DNA of 64,000 nt from Chelativorans petroleitrophicus. GTDB lineage: Bacteria; Pseudomonadota; Alphaproteobacteria; Rhizobiales; Rhizobiaceae. Below the pieces are notes generated by a model. It made no database searches and was not told where the DNA came from. It saw only the letters and a program-made list of their open reading frames with translations. This document shows, in pieces, positions 1 to 9,349 of the stretch. How positions within the stretch are numbered: position 1 is the stretch's first letter; the number at the start of each line of letters is the position of its first letter. The stretch is from the NCBI RefSeq assembly GCF_025398195.1, contig NZ_JAODNV010000012.1:1-64000 (forward strand), read 5' to 3'. A program made the position numbers and the translations under genes.

Positions 1-168
1 GCTTCGCCAAGATGTTGATTTTGCTTTCTCCCCCGCAAAGGGGGGAGATAGGGCGCGCTGCGCTGTCGCCTCCGCAAATCGCAGCATCTGCGACTGGCAG
101 CGAGGCCGATGCCGGCGTTATCTCCCCCCTTTGCGGGGGAGAAAGCGAATTCTTGGGTTTGGCGAAGC
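1..168. repeat. Palindromic intergenic repeat with two inverted 50-base arms
   Basis: Positions 1-50 and 119-168 are inverted copies of each other. The inner 28 bases of each arm match perfectly and the outer 10 also match, with a diverged stretch between them. Each arm also contains its own small hairpin (a C run, GCAAAG, a G run). Degraded partial copies (CGCAAGAGGGGGGATA, CCCGCAAGGGGAAT) follow up to about 285. No open reading frame here looks real. The left arm touches the window edge, so the element may extend further. It resembles the short palindromic intergenic elements common in rhizobial genomes; family membership cannot be checked here. Confidence 0.75.
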
Positions 169-293
169 CAAGCCCTTAGAATTCGCAAGAGGGGGGATAA
201 TTCTGCCCCAAACACTCCCACCGGAACACGAATTCTTGGCCCTAGCCCCGCCAGGCATTAATCTTCCCGCAAGGGGAATGATCGGGGGGACTG

Positions 294-647
294 ATGCGCT
301 ACCAGCCGCCGGTGAGCCACCGTGCCCATGCGCGCGCCATGCGCAAGGACGCGACCAAGGCGGAAAACCTGCTCTGGCAGGCGCTGCGGCGCAGCCGGCT
401 CGAGGGGCTGACCTTCCGCCGGCAATATCCGCTCGACGGCTACATTCTCGACTTCGTCTGCTTTCGCCCGAAGCTGATCGTTGAGGTGGATGGCGGGCAG
501 CATGCGGAATCGGTGCGGGATCAAGTGCGCGACGCGCATTTTCGCGCAAGCGGCTTCAGGGTGCTCAGGTTCTGGAACGACGACGTGATCCGCAACATCG
601 ACGGAGTGTGCGCGGAGATATTGATGGCGGCGGGGAGGGGGAGGTGA
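294..647 (+). CDS. DUF559 family endonuclease-like protein
   Basis: A 117-residue protein of the DUF559 family, a compact fold related to Vsr and PD-(D/E)XK nucleases. The recognisable core is the N-terminal helix ATKAENLLWQALR, then LTFRRQYPLDGYILDF, whose Asp fits the first catalytic acid, then LIVEVDGGQH with the E-x-D pair, and finally GFRVLRFWNDDV. The length is typical for the family. The ATG is preceded by the purine-rich GGGGGGA. DUF559 proteins often sit beside restriction or other mobile genes but also occur alone, and the substrate is not known. It lies between a palindromic repeat and the ATPase gene at 749. The family call is firm and nuclease activity is inferred. Confidence 0.85.
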   Translation: MRYQPPVSHRAHARAMRKDATKAENLLWQALRRSRLEGLTFRRQYPLDGYILDFVCFRPKLIVEVDGGQHAESVRDQVRDAHFRASGFRVLRFWNDDVIRNIDGVCAEILMAAGRGR

Positions 648-748
648 GGATGTGATTGTCTGGATGCTGATCCACCGTCTGGCAAAGCTTGCTATTGGTT
701 CGACCTTGCATCCTGTCCACTAACGAGTAGTAGGAGGAAAAAGATAAT

Positions 749-2362
749 ATGCCCAAGAGTTTCCAATTAAGTTTTCCACTCAAAGATGGAAGGGAATTCC
801 GCAGGGAGCTGAATGTAGGAGAAATCCTCTTCATTCTCGGCGCTAACGGTACTGGGAAGTCCAGCCTGATATCGCGATTCTTCCAAGCCCACAGCCAGCA
901 TGCGAAGCGAATATCTGCCCACCGTCAAACGTGGTTCACCTCCGACGCCCTCGATATGACGCCGCAGTTGCGCGACAACCTCGAGCGGGACATCCGCTCT
1001 CAGGACCAGCAGCTATACGCTCGGTATCGGGAAGAATATGCGGCCCAGCGAGCGAGTGTCGCGATCTATGATCTGATTGATTCTGACATCATGTTGGAGC
1101 GTGAGATTGCTGCTCTAGTTCGGTCAGGGAATCCAGCAGGCGCCCAGGAGAAAGCCAGGATTCCCGGCCCAATCCAAGTGATCAATGAACTGATGCGACT
1201 TTCGAACATTCCAATCGAGATTAGCCTTGAAGAACGGCAGAAGGTCGTTGCCCGTCGCAATGGAGGAGCCGCCTACAGCGTTGCCGAATTGTCAGATGGG
1301 GAGAGAAATGCCTTCCTCATTGCAGCCAACGTTCTGACGGCAGCTCCGGAGAGCCTGGTGCTCATCGACGAGCCTGAGCGCCACTTGCATCGGGCGATCA
1401 TTTCACCACTGCTGACGCTACTCTTTGAAAAGCGCCCTGACTGCGCTTTCATCATCTCTACCCATGAGCTAATGTTGCCTGTCGATAATCCTGGCTCGCA
1501 GACTCTCCTTGTCCGATCCTGTGTCTATAACGGCTCTCGGCCAGATTATTGGTCTGCGGATCTGTTAGAACCTAATGCCGCTGTCGATGACGAGTTGAAG
1601 CGGGATATTCTTGGAGCTAGGCAGAAGATCGTGTTCGTTGAAGGTACACCGCAAAGCCTAGACGCACCGCTCTACAGCCTGATTTTCCCTCAAGTCTCTA
1701 TTGTTCCTAAGTCCAGCTGCAGGGATGTTGAACATGCCGTGCGTGGCCTGCGCGAAGCAAAGGACATCCATTGGGTGCATGCTTGGGGAATCGTTGATAA
1801 CGATCGACGTTCAGCTGAGGACATAGCCCGCCTACAGGCATTGGGCGTTTATGTTCTTTCCCATTTTTCGGTTGAGGCGCTGTACTTCCATCCTGAGATG
1901 GTGCGGCGAATTGCCATGCGTCAAGCGGCCGTGACAGGGGAAGACTACCAAGAGCTTTTTGATCGCGCTGTCACTGGGGCGATCGAGGCCGTTACGGTGA
2001 GCCGAGAGCACCTGGTCCAGAACGCAGTTGAGCGTTTGGTTCGGCGGCAGATTTTCGATCATCTTCCTAACAAGGACGATATCCGTAACAAACCTACTGT
2101 CGAAATTCGGGTTGACGTTGATGCTATCCGGGCTGCGGAGATCACGGCAATTGATACACTGATCAAAGGACGCGACCTGGAAGGTCTTCTGCAACGGTAC
2201 CCGTTGCGCGAGAGCGGTGCGCTAGCTCGCATTGTCAATGGTTTAGGACTTGCACGCCCCAAGTACGAGGCTGCGGTTCGAAAGTTGCTTCAGGAGGATC
2301 AGGACGCATTGACCTTCATGCGCACCTTGTTCGACGGACTCTATGAAGAAATCACAGGATAA
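749..2362 (+). CDS. AAA family ATPase fused to a DUF4435/TOPRIM-like domain (possible defence gene)
   Basis: A 537-residue protein. Residues 1-285 form an ABC/SMC-type ATPase domain: Walker A GANGTGKSS at 31-39, signature LSDGE at 181-185, Walker B SLVLIDEPE at 202-210 and switch histidine STHE at 237-240. Residues from about 290 look like a TOPRIM domain of the DUF4435 type, with KIVFVEGTPQSLDAPLY (Glu298) and GIVDNDRR (Asp350, Asp352), followed by a helical tail. ATPase plus DUF4435 is the arrangement of the PARIS phage-defence proteins AriA and AriB, which also occur fused; OLD-family nucleases are the other close architecture. An AGGAGG lies 11 bases before the ATG. Base composition is clearly less GC-rich than in neighbouring genes, which suggests horizontal acquisition. 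The domain call is good and the defence role is inference. Confidence 0.75.
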   Translation: MPKSFQLSFPLKDGREFRRELNVGEILFILGANGTGKSSLISRFFQAHSQHAKRISAHRQTWFTSDALDMTPQLRDNLERDIRSQDQQLYARYREEYAAQRASVAIYDLIDSDIMLEREIAALVRSGNPAGAQEKARIPGPIQVINELMRLSNIPIEISLEERQKVVARRNGGAAYSVAELSDGERNAFLIAANVLTAAPESLVLIDEPERHLHRAIISPLLTLLFEKRPDCAFIISTHELMLPVDNPGSQTLLVRSCVYNGSRPDYWSADLLEPNAAVDDELKRDILGARQKIVFVEGTPQSLDAPLYSLIFPQVSIVPKSSCRDVEHAVRGLREAKDIHWVHAWGIVDNDRRSAEDIARLQALGVYVLSHFSVEALYFHPEMVRRIAMRQAAVTGEDYQELFDRAVTGAIEAVTVSREHLVQNAVERLVRRQIFDHLPNKDDIRNKPTVEIRVDVDAIRAAEITAIDTLIKGRDLEGLLQRYPLRESGALARIVNGLGLARPKYEAAVRKLLQEDQDALTFMRTLFDGLYEEITG

Positions 2363-2508
2363 TGAACATCGTGCGCTCAACCAGTGGTTATCTACGCGCG
2401 CCCTGTCCCTGCGGCAATGAAAGCCCTAGCTTCGCTTAACGTCTGTTAATCGATCAACTACCGCACGAACTGTGCGTTCCTTGCGGCCTTAAACCTTCAT
2501 TCGCAATG

Positions 2509-5433
2509 TTACTCCGCCGCTTCCCTCTTCCTCCCCGGCCTTCTCTCCAACAACTCCCGCAGGAACTTGCCGGTGTAGCTGCGCGGTTCGGCCATGACGT
2601 CGTCGATGGAGCCGGCGACGACGAGTTCGCCGCCGCCGTCGCCGCCCTCCGGCCCTAAGTCGAGAATCCAGTCGGCGGTCTTGATGACCTCCAGATTGTG
2701 CTCGATGACGACCACGGTGTTGCCCTGGTCGACCAGCTCGTGCAGGACTTCGAGCAGCTTGGCGACGTCGTGGAAGTGGAGGCCGGTGGTGGGCTCGTCG
2801 AGGATGTAGAGCGTGCGGCCGGTGGCCTTCTTCGACAGCTCCTTGGCGAGCTTGATGCGCTGCGCCTCGCCGCCTGAAAGCGTGGTGGCCTGCTGGCCGA
2901 TATGGATGTAGCCGAGGCCGACGCGGGAGAGGGTGAGGAGCTTGTCGCGCACGGCGGGCACGGCGGAGAAGAACTCGACGCCCTCATCGACCGTCATTTC
3001 CAGCACGTCGGCGATCGACTTGCCCTTGAAGAGGACTTCCAGCGTTTCGCGATTGTAGCGCTTGCCGTGGCAGACGTCGCAGGTCACGTACACGTCCGGC
3101 AGGAAGTGCATCTCGATCTTGATGACGCCGTCGCCCTGGCAGGCCTCGCAGCGCCCGCCCTTGACGTTGAAGGAGAAGCGGCCGGGCTGGTAGCCGCGCG
3201 CCTTGGCTTCGGGCAGGCCCGCAAACCAGTCGCGGATCGGCGTGAAGGCGCCGGTGTAGGTGGCGGGATTGGAGCGCGGCGTGCGGCCGATGGGGGACTG
3301 GTCGATGTCGATGACCTTGTCGAGGAATTCGAGGCCCTCGATGCGGTCATGCTCGGCCGGGTGCTCCTTCGAGCCCATGATGCGGCGGGAGGCGGCCTTG
3401 TAGAGCGTTTCGATGAGGAAGGTGGACTTGCCGCCGCCCGACACGCCGGTGACGCAGGTGAAGGTGCCGAGCGGGATCTCGGCCGTGACGTTCTTGAGGT
3501 TGTTGCCGCGCGCGCCGACGACGCGGATGCGCCGCTTCTTCGAGATCTCGCGGCGGCGGGCGGGCATGGGGATGGAGAGCTCGCCGGTGAGATACTTGCC
3601 GGTGATGGAGGCGGGGTTCGCCATGATGTCCTGCGGCGTGCCCTCGGCGATGACGCGGCCGCCATGGACGCCCGCGGCGGGGCCGATGTCCACCACGTGG
3701 TCGGCGGAAAGGATGGCGTCCTCGTCGTGCTCGACCACGATGACCGTGTTGCCGAGGTCGCGCAGGTGCTTGAGCGTGGCAAGGAGCCGGTCGTTGTCGC
3801 GCTGGTGAAGGCCGATGGAGGGCTCGTCGAGCACGTAGAGCACGCCGGTCAGCCCCGAGCCGATCTGCGAGGCAAGGCGGATGCGCTGGCTCTCGCCGCC
3901 CGAAAGCGAGCCGGAATTGCGCGAGAGGGTGAGATAGTCGAGGCCGACGTCGTTGAGGAAGTTGAGGCGCTCGCGGATCTCCTTGAGGATGCGCGCGGCG
4001 ATCTCGTTCTGCTTGTCGTTGAGTTTTTCGGGCAGCGCCTCGAACCAGGCGCCGGCCTTGCGGATCGACATTTCGGTGACTTCGCCGATGTGAAGACCGT
4101 CGATCTTGACGGCGAGCGCCTCTGGCTTCAGCCGATAGCCGTTGCAGGCCGGGCAGGGGTAGGACGACATGAAGCGCTCGATCTCCTCGCGCATCCAGGC
4201 CGATTCCGTCTCCTTCCAGCGGCGCTGCAGATTGTTGACGACGCCCTCGAAGGGTTTTGACGTGCGGTATGAGCGCAGGCCGTCATTGTAGTCGAAGGCG
4301 ATCTTCTTCTCGCCCGTGCCGAAGAGGATGGCGTTCTTCGCCTCCTCGGACAGGTCCTTCCAGCGGTTGCCGACCTTGAAGCCGTATTCCTTGCCGAGGG
4401 CTTCCAGCGTCTGCAGGTAATAGGGCGAGGTGGACTTCGCCCAGGGGGCGATGGCGCCCTCGCGCAGGATGGCGTTCTCGTCCGGCACCACGAGGTCCGG
4501 GTCGATGGCGCGCTGGCTGCCGAGCCCGTCGCAGGCGGGGCAGGCGCCGGCGGGGTTGTTGAAGGAGAAGAGGCGCGGCTCTATCTCGGGGATGGTGAAG
4601 CCCGAGACCGGGCAGGCGAATTTTTCCGAGAAGACGATACGCTCGTGCGTTTCGTTCTTGGATTTGTTGGCGGCGCCCCCTTCGGCCGTCTGCTCGGGCG
4701 GCAGGGGCCGGTCGGCGAACTCGGCGATGGCGAGGCCGTCGGAGAGCTTGAGGCAGGTCTCGAGCGAGTCAGCAAGGCGCGTGGCGATGTCGGCACGGAC
4801 CACGATGCGGTCCACCACCACGTCGATGTCGTGCTTGTATTTCTTGTCGAGCGCGGGGACGTCCGCGATCTCGTAGAACTGGCCGTCGACCTTGACGCGC
4901 TGGAAGCCCTTCTTCTGAAGCTCGGCGAGCTCCTTGCGGTATTCGCCCTTACGCCCGCGCACGATGGGGGCGAGGATGTAGAGGCGCGTGCCTTCCTCCA
5001 GCGCCAGCACCCGGTCCACCATCTGGCTCACCGTCTGGCTCTCGATCGGCAGGCCGGTGGCCGGCGAATAGGGCACGCCCACCCGCGCGAAGAGCAGGCG
5101 CATGTAGTCGTAGATCTCGGTGACCGTACCGACGGTGGAGCGCGGGTTCTTCGAGGTGGTCTTCTGCTCGATGGAGATGGCGGGCGACAGGCCATTGATC
5201 TGGTCGACGTCCGGCTTCTGCATCATCTCCAAGAACTGGCGCGCATAAGCCGACAGGCTTTCCACATAGCGCCGCTGGCCCTCGGCATAGATCGTGTCGA
5301 AGGCGAGCGACGACTTGCCGGAGCCCGAAAGCCCGGTCATGACGATCAGCTTCTCGCGCGGGAGATCGAGATCGACGTTCTTCAGATTGTGCTCGCGCGC
5401 GCCGCGAATGGAAATGAACTTGTGCTCGGGCAT
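2509..5433 (-). CDS. uvrA: Excinuclease ABC subunit A
   Basis: UvrA is the damage-sensing ATPase of nucleotide excision repair and loads UvrB on distorted DNA. The sequence shows two ABC modules: Walker [10 protein letters not shown] near the N-terminus and GVSGGGKST in the second half, with signatures LSGGESQRI and LSGGEAQRI. Zinc-binding pairs are visible as CPVSG/CPACDG and [16 protein letters not shown]. The chosen ATG gives [11 protein letters not shown], the usual N-terminus, and about 974 residues, a normal length; an in-frame start 12 codons upstream is also open. Walker A of the second module has Gly where Ser is more common (GVSGGGKST), a mild variant. The gene is divergent from ssb with a LexA box between them, as in other alphaproteobacteria. 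Confidence 0.98.
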   Translation of the reverse strand: MPEHKFISIRGAREHNLKNVDLDLPREKLIVMTGLSGSGKSSLAFDTIYAEGQRRYVESLSAYARQFLEMMQKPDVDQINGLSPAISIEQKTTSKNPRSTVGTVTEIYDYMRLLFARVGVPYSPATGLPIESQTVSQMVDRVLALEEGTRLYILAPIVRGRKGEYRKELAELQKKGFQRVKVDGQFYEIADVPALDKKYKHDIDVVVDRIVVRADIATRLADSLETCLKLSDGLAIAEFADRPLPPEQTAEGGAANKSKNETHERIVFSEKFACPVSGFTIPEIEPRLFSFNNPAGACPACDGLGSQRAIDPDLVVPDENAILREGAIAPWAKSTSPYYLQTLEALGKEYGFKVGNRWKDLSEEAKNAILFGTGEKKIAFDYNDGLRSYRTSKPFEGVVNNLQRRWKETESAWMREEIERFMSSYPCPACNGYRLKPEALAVKIDGLHIGEVTEMSIRKAGAWFEALPEKLNDKQNEIAARILKEIRERLNFLNDVGLDYLTLSRNSGSLSGGESQRIRLASQIGSGLTGVLYVLDEPSIGLHQRDNDRLLATLKHLRDLGNTVIVVEHDEDAILSADHVVDIGPAAGVHGGRVIAEGTPQDIMANPASITGKYLTGELSIPMPARRREISKKRRIRVVGARGNNLKNVTAEIPLGTFTCVTGVSGGGKSTFLIETLYKAASRRIMGSKEHPAEHDRIEGLEFLDKVIDIDQSPIGRTPRSNPATYTGAFTPIRDWFAGLPEAKARGYQPGRFSFNVKGGRCEACQGDGVIKIEMHFLPDVYVTCDVCHGKRYNRETLEVLFKGKSIADVLEMTVDEGVEFFSAVPAVRDKLLTLSRVGLGYIHIGQQATTLSGGEAQRIKLAKELSKKATGRTLYILDEPTTGLHFHDVAKLLEVLHELVDQGNTVVVIEHNLEVIKTADWILDLGPEGGDGGGELVVAGSIDDVMAEPRSYTGKFLRELLERRPGRKREAAE

Positions 5434-6140
5434 GCCCTGCCTTGTCTCAGTGGATCCGACACATACCAACAGGTGCGCCGGCCCTGCATATATGGGAGCG
5501 GTGCCGCGCGTGTCGAAGAGCTTGGACGTCTCCTGCCTTCAAAGAGGCGCTGGCGTCTTTTCCAGCTTTTTCGCCGCAAGGGCAAGCGAAAAGAACAAAG
5601 GCCGAACAACATCCTGACAGATCGTGCCGTTCCCAAGCGTCCTGGTAAGCGAACGGATTTCGCAGAAATGCGCGGCAGGGGTTGACGGCGGGCCCGGGTC
5701 GTCGCAGACTCTCTGTTGCCGAAAGGGCGGCTGGCGCCGGAACCGGCAGGCGAGGCGCGAGCGCCGCGGCAATTTGGAGCAACCGGCTCAAGGAGGGAGG
5801 CATGACTCCACCCGACAGTCCGAGCGGCTCCACCTCGGTGGAGCCACGGCCGGCTCGGGACTGAAACGGCAACCGCTCCGCGCGCACATGTCCGGCATGG
5901 CAAGGCGCGCTTTGGTCCGGAAAGTCCAGTCCGGCCGGATTTCGAAAAACCGGAAACTGCACCGGACGGTTCATGCCGTCCGTAAATGGCCGGTAATCCA
6001 TTCCCGGCATTGACGATATAAGTCGAACCGGCCCTGCGCGCCCGGAGACAGAGCGGCGGCAGGGCCTCCTGTATGCCCGATATATGATTTCCGGGAGGCT
6101 CACCGAAGTTCACGGTTGCAGGCGAGGGCGCTCCATGCTA
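5434..6140. other. Long uvrA-ssb intergenic region without a convincing gene
   Basis: About 870 bases separate uvrA and ssb. Several reading frames stay open on both strands, but they are Arg/Pro/Ser-rich and show no recognisable motif, as GC-rich non-coding DNA does. Strong hairpins are visible: GGCTCCACC/GGTGGAGCC at 5826-5845 and CGGACGG/CCGTCCG at 5963-5982. A 20-codon reading frame at 5802-5864 has a very good ribosome binding site (AAGGAGGGAGG) but no recognised product. I see no RNA gene I can name. Confidence 0.5.
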
Positions 6141-6155
6141 GAACAAAATGAGAAC
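6141..6155. promoter_or_regulatory. LexA (SOS) box between uvrA and ssb
   Basis: The sequence GAACAAAATGAGAAC is a perfect alphaproteobacterial LexA operator (direct repeat GAAC-N7-GAAC). It lies about 155 bases upstream of ssb and 700 bases upstream of uvrA. Both genes are classic LexA targets in rhizobia. The site is closer to ssb; whether uvrA also uses it, or has another promoter, cannot be told from sequence. Confidence 0.8.
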
Positions 6156-6308
6156 AAATGAGCTGTGGACGGCCGATGGCTTTGAGCTCTGGCGGAAGGC
6201 GCGGCGGGTGCATATGGGGTATGGTCGACGGTCAGGCGGAGATGTGCTGCTCTCCTTTTCGGGAAACGGCAGCTCCGGGACGGTGACCGACACGAGTGGA
6301 GTGATGTG

Positions 6309-6788
6309 ATGGCGGGCAGCGTAAACAAGGTCATTCTGGTGGGCAATCTGGGCGCCGATCCGGAGATCCGGCGGCTGCCTTCCGGCGACCCGGTGGCCAA
6401 TCTCAGGATTGCGACCTCGGAGACCTGGCGCGACCGCAATACGGGCGAACGCCGCGAGCGCACCGAGTGGCACAATGTGGTGATCTTCAACGACAATCTG
6501 GCGAAGGTTGCTGAGCAGTATCTGAAGAAGGGAATGAAGGTCTATATCGAGGGCCAGCTCCAGACGCGCAAATGGCAGGACCAGTCCGGCCAGGACCGCT
6601 ACACGACAGAGGTTGTGCTGCAGAAGTATCGCGGGGAGCTGCAGATGCTCGATTCACGCGGGCAGGGCGGCGAGAACCAGATCGGCTATGGCATCGGCCG
6701 CGGCGATTTCGGCCAGTCCGGACCGGCGGAGAATCCCGGCGGTGGCGGAGGTTATTCGCGCGAGCTGGACGACGAGATTCCATTCTAG
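6309..6788 (+). CDS. ssb: Single-stranded DNA-binding protein
   Basis: SSB coats single-stranded DNA during replication, recombination and repair and recruits partners through its acidic tail. The N-terminal OB fold is clear ([44 protein letters not shown]). A Gly-rich linker follows, and the last residues DDEIPF are the conserved partner-binding tip. The 159-residue length is normal. The ATG at 6309 has GGAG seven bases upstream; a GTG one codon earlier is possible. The LexA box at 6141 suggests SOS control. Confidence 0.97.
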   Translation: MAGSVNKVILVGNLGADPEIRRLPSGDPVANLRIATSETWRDRNTGERRERTEWHNVVIFNDNLAKVAEQYLKKGMKVYIEGQLQTRKWQDQSGQDRYTTEVVLQKYRGELQMLDSRGQGGENQIGYGIGRGDFGQSGPAENPGGGGGYSRELDDEIPF

Positions 6789-6952
6789 GCAGGAGGCTGG
6801 GCGAGCGGACACTCAGGCTCTGCGGCGGCCGCAACAGTCGGTGAGACGGATTTGCAAAATGGCCTCGATCGGCATCGGCGGGTGGCCGGCGCGTTTCGCG
6901 CCGGCAAAATAGGTGTTGGATCAAGATAGGCGCGCGTGGATGACCGACGAGT

Positions 6953-7381
6953 GATCAGCGGCAGGCGATCGGCAGATTGCGCGGCGGCTACACCACCAAG
7001 ATCCAGGCCCTGACCGATGAGCTTTGCAGGCCAATCTTCTTCTTCTGACCGAAGGCCACATCGCCGACTGCAAAGCTGGCGAAGTGCTCATCCAGCAGCT
7101 GATGCCGCCGACATCTCTTCTGAATGCCGACAAAGGGTATGATAGCGACGCCATCCGTCGTCAGGTCAAGGAGCGCGGCGCCTTCGCAAACATACCGCTG
7201 AAGGCAAACCGGAAGTGGAAGAACTGCTTCTCGCCCTATTTTCTACCGCGACCGCAACGCCATCGAGCGCATGTTCTGCCGCCTCAAGGACTTCCGACGC
7301 ATCGGCACCCGCTATGACAGGCTTGCCACGAACTTTCTGGACGCCGTCTGCATCGCAGCAACCGTGAGCTACTGGTTATGA
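6953..7381 (+). pseudogene. IS5-family transposase remnant, frameshifted and 5'-truncated
   Basis: Three frames have to be joined to read one transposase. The first part gives RQAIGRLRGGYTTKIQALTD and ends at a TGA at 7046. A shift near 7030 leads to LLTEGHIADCKAGEVL and NADKGYDSDAIRRQVKERG, which holds the second DDE aspartate. A further shift near 7240 gives FYRDRNAIERMFCRLKDFRR, which holds the catalytic Glu region, through to a TGA at 7379-7381. The part that would carry the first catalytic Asp is missing. This is a dead fragment of an IS5-type element. Sequence just past the stop (GAGTCTGGGCCCTAAAG) may be the old right end. Confidence 0.85.
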
Positions 7382-7627
7382 GTCTGGGCCCTAAAGGGCC
7401 TGCGTGACGGGTGAACTGACCTCTGAAAGCTGTGTCCAACTTTATGGGGGTCGGTCACGGTCGGTCAGGCTTCATTACCGGGGTTAACCGGAAATGATGG
7501 CCGGTGCGCCGGATTTGGCCATAACGGCCGCATTCATCCCCGATGGTAGCACTTCCGCCCGGTTGGCAAGGTCCGCCGGCGGCGCGGTTCGGGATTCGCC
7601 CGGCCGTTGAGACAAGAGCTTCAGAGG

Positions 7628-8035
7628 ATGAAGACCATGATCGTGAACCGCTCGAAAACCTTGGCTGCCGTGGCGGCCCTGTGTGCAGGCATTGCCTTCG
7701 CTCCCAATGTGCTGGCTCAGGGCTCCGAGCAGCCCGCGACGCCGGCCCCCGCCATCGAGGCGCCCGCCGTTCCCGACGAGAAGCTGAACTCCTTCGCCGT
7801 GGCTTTCCTCGAGGTGGAAAAGATCAAGCAGGAGTATACGCAGCGGCTTCAACAGGCCGGTTCCGAGGCCGAGCAGCAGCAGATCCAGAACGAGGCCGGT
7901 CAAAAGATGCTGCAGGCGGTGGAAGCGACCGAGGGCATCACGGTCGATGAGTACAACCAGATCATCCAGTCGGCGCAGGCCGATCCCGACCTGGCGCAGA
8001 GACTGTCGAACGCGATCGGCGCGGCAAACCAGTAA
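7628..8035 (+). CDS. DUF4168 family exported protein
   Basis: About 135 residues. An N-terminal signal peptide is visible (basic start, hydrophobic AAVAALCAGIAFAPNVLAQ, likely cleavage after LAQ). The mature part is helical and Gln/Glu-rich (LNSFAVAFLEVEKIKQEY, GITVDEYNQIIQSAQADPDL) and matches the DUF4168 family, small periplasmic proteins of unknown function. An AGAGG lies directly before the ATG at 7628, so the ATG at 7637 (nine-base spacing) is an equally good start. It stands alone between the IS remnant and the palindromic repeat at 8223. Confidence 0.85.
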   Translation: MKTMIVNRSKTLAAVAALCAGIAFAPNVLAQGSEQPATPAPAIEAPAVPDEKLNSFAVAFLEVEKIKQEYTQRLQQAGSEAEQQQIQNEAGQKMLQAVEATEGITVDEYNQIIQSAQADPDLAQRLSNAIGAANQ

Positions 8036-8222
8036 TCGTTTAAAGCCCGGCGCGATCGTGGTGCCGGATGCTCAGCCGGCAGCGGCAGGTGTGCTCATCC
8101 CAACTGGCGGCGTTGCACGACAAATGTCAGGGCGCGCCGGGAAGGAGGTAAGGGAAGGCGGTCCGCCTCGCCGGGAAGTCGTTCGCTGCAATCCCGGACT
8201 CATCGAATCATCCGACCACCTC

Positions 8223-8328
8223 CCACCGTCATCCCGGGCGAGCGTAGCGAGACCCGGGACCCAGAGAGGCGGTGGAGATGCGCTGCTGGGTCCCGGACAG
8301 CCGCTGCGCGGCTCCGGGATGACGGTGG
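8223..8328. repeat. Rhizobial-type palindromic intergenic repeat
   Basis: Positions 8223-8266 and 8285-8328 form an imperfect inverted repeat. The outer arms match (CCACCGTCATCCCGG with its complement) and so do the inner GGGACCCAG arms. The central parts of the arms differ (GCGAGCGTAGCGAG against AGCCGCTGCGCGGCT), each a small hairpin of its own. Such 'GTCATCCCGG...GGGACCCAG' elements are scattered between genes in Mesorhizobium-like genomes. The remaining bases between 8036 and 8390 hold nothing else recognisable. Confidence 0.75.
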
Positions 8329-8390
8329 AGGATGCAGGCTTCCAGGATGCGTTCGCCCACTTGAGCGCCTTGCGGCGCGGGGCGGGCTGC

Positions 8391-9023
8391 TCACCCGGCG
8401 TTGACGAGCGCGCGCGTTCCGTCGGCGACGAACTGCACGGCGAGCGCGGCCAGAAGCACGCCGAGAAGGCGGGTGAGGATGGAGCGGCCCGTCTCGCCGA
8501 GAAAGCGCTCGATGCGCTCGGCGAGCACGAAGACGGCGTAGGTGACTGCAATGACCGCGGCGATGATGAGGGTGAGTGCCACAAGGCTTGCCGCCCCGGC
8601 GAAGCTGCCTGACAGGAGCACCGTGGCCGATATCGCGCCGGGACCGGCGATCAGGGGAATGGCCAGGGGAAAGGTTGCGACATCGGCGATCATGTCGCGC
8701 GTCGTTGCCCGCTCCGCGCTTCTTTCATGGCGTTCCTGCCGCCGCTCGAAGATCATTTCGAAGGCGATGTAGAACAGGAGCAGGCCGCCGGCCACGCGGA
8801 AGGCCGGGAGCGTGATGCCAAGAAGGCCCAGGATCGCGCTGCCCGCCAGCGCGAAAAGAACAAGCACGCCGAGACCGATGAGGCTGGCCCGAACCGCCAC
8901 CTGGTTGCGCTCCGCCCGCCCCATGCCCGCCGTCAGCGCCAGAAACAGCGGGGCTAGGCCGAACGGGTCCACCGTCACCAGAAGCGTGACGAAGGCGTTC
9001 AGGAGCGCGTCGAATCCCGGCAT
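8391..9023 (-). CDS. MarC family integral membrane protein
   Basis: A 210-residue inner-membrane protein with about six hydrophobic segments. Family hallmarks are LLVTVDPFGLAPLFLAL near the N-terminus and ATFPLAIPLIAGPGAISATVLL in the middle. MarC/UPF0056 proteins were once linked to multiple antibiotic resistance, but their transport role is unproven. The ATG at 9023 with GGGAG upstream gives the normal N-terminus and length; longer in-frame extensions upstream are low-complexity and rejected. The gene points away from gyrA. Confidence 0.93.
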   Translation of the reverse strand: MPGFDALLNAFVTLLVTVDPFGLAPLFLALTAGMGRAERNQVAVRASLIGLGVLVLFALAGSAILGLLGITLPAFRVAGGLLLFYIAFEMIFERRQERHERSAERATTRDMIADVATFPLAIPLIAGPGAISATVLLSGSFAGAASLVALTLIIAAVIAVTYAVFVLAERIERFLGETGRSILTRLLGVLLAALAVQFVADGTRALVNAG

Positions 9024-9283
9024 TGGTTTTTCTCCCGTTTGCCGATCCCTAGCACGCAGACGGATTAAGCCATAGTCACCGCCAGGCGGCGCAGGATCGC
9101 AGCCCGCCGATGGGCCGTATCGGGACAGGGCAGAACGGGGCGCGAATGGCGCGCGGCACGCTGAGGTGCCTGTTAGCCGCTCTTTGCGGCGGCATATGGC
9201 CGCTCTCATGCTGCAATTGCGAAAAAGGGGCTTATCCTTTTGATTTCCGTTCCAATTTCGACGGTGGAATGCGCATGGGCGCA

Positions 9284-9311
9284 TTGGAGTTTCCGCGCCG
9301 CTTCCTATATA
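9284..9311 (+). promoter_or_regulatory. Candidate gyrA promoter
   Basis: TTGGAG, 16 bases, then TATATA fits a sigma-70-type promoter. The predicted start near 9318 leaves a short leader before the TTG start at 9350. The rest of the 326-base gap upstream of gyrA shows no gene. Confidence 0.5.
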
Positions 9312-9349
9312 AGGGGCACATGATTCTCTCAAAAAAGATGTGATCTGTT

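Noticed and set aside
2902-4260. A 452-codon open frame on the plus strand inside uvrA
   Set aside because: It is the antisense shadow of a GC-rich gene: Asp/Val/Ala/Gly-rich, no motif, no ribosome binding site.
5447-6103. A 218-codon open frame on the minus strand in the uvrA-ssb gap
   Set aside because: Pro/Ser/Arg/Ala-rich with no recognisable family, competing open frames on the other strand and no ribosome binding site.
7432-7475. A possible second insertion-sequence end (TGTCCAACTTTATGGGGG and a GGTCGGTCA direct repeat)
   Set aside because: No matching end or transposase fragment is visible nearby; it may only be debris of the IS5 remnant region.
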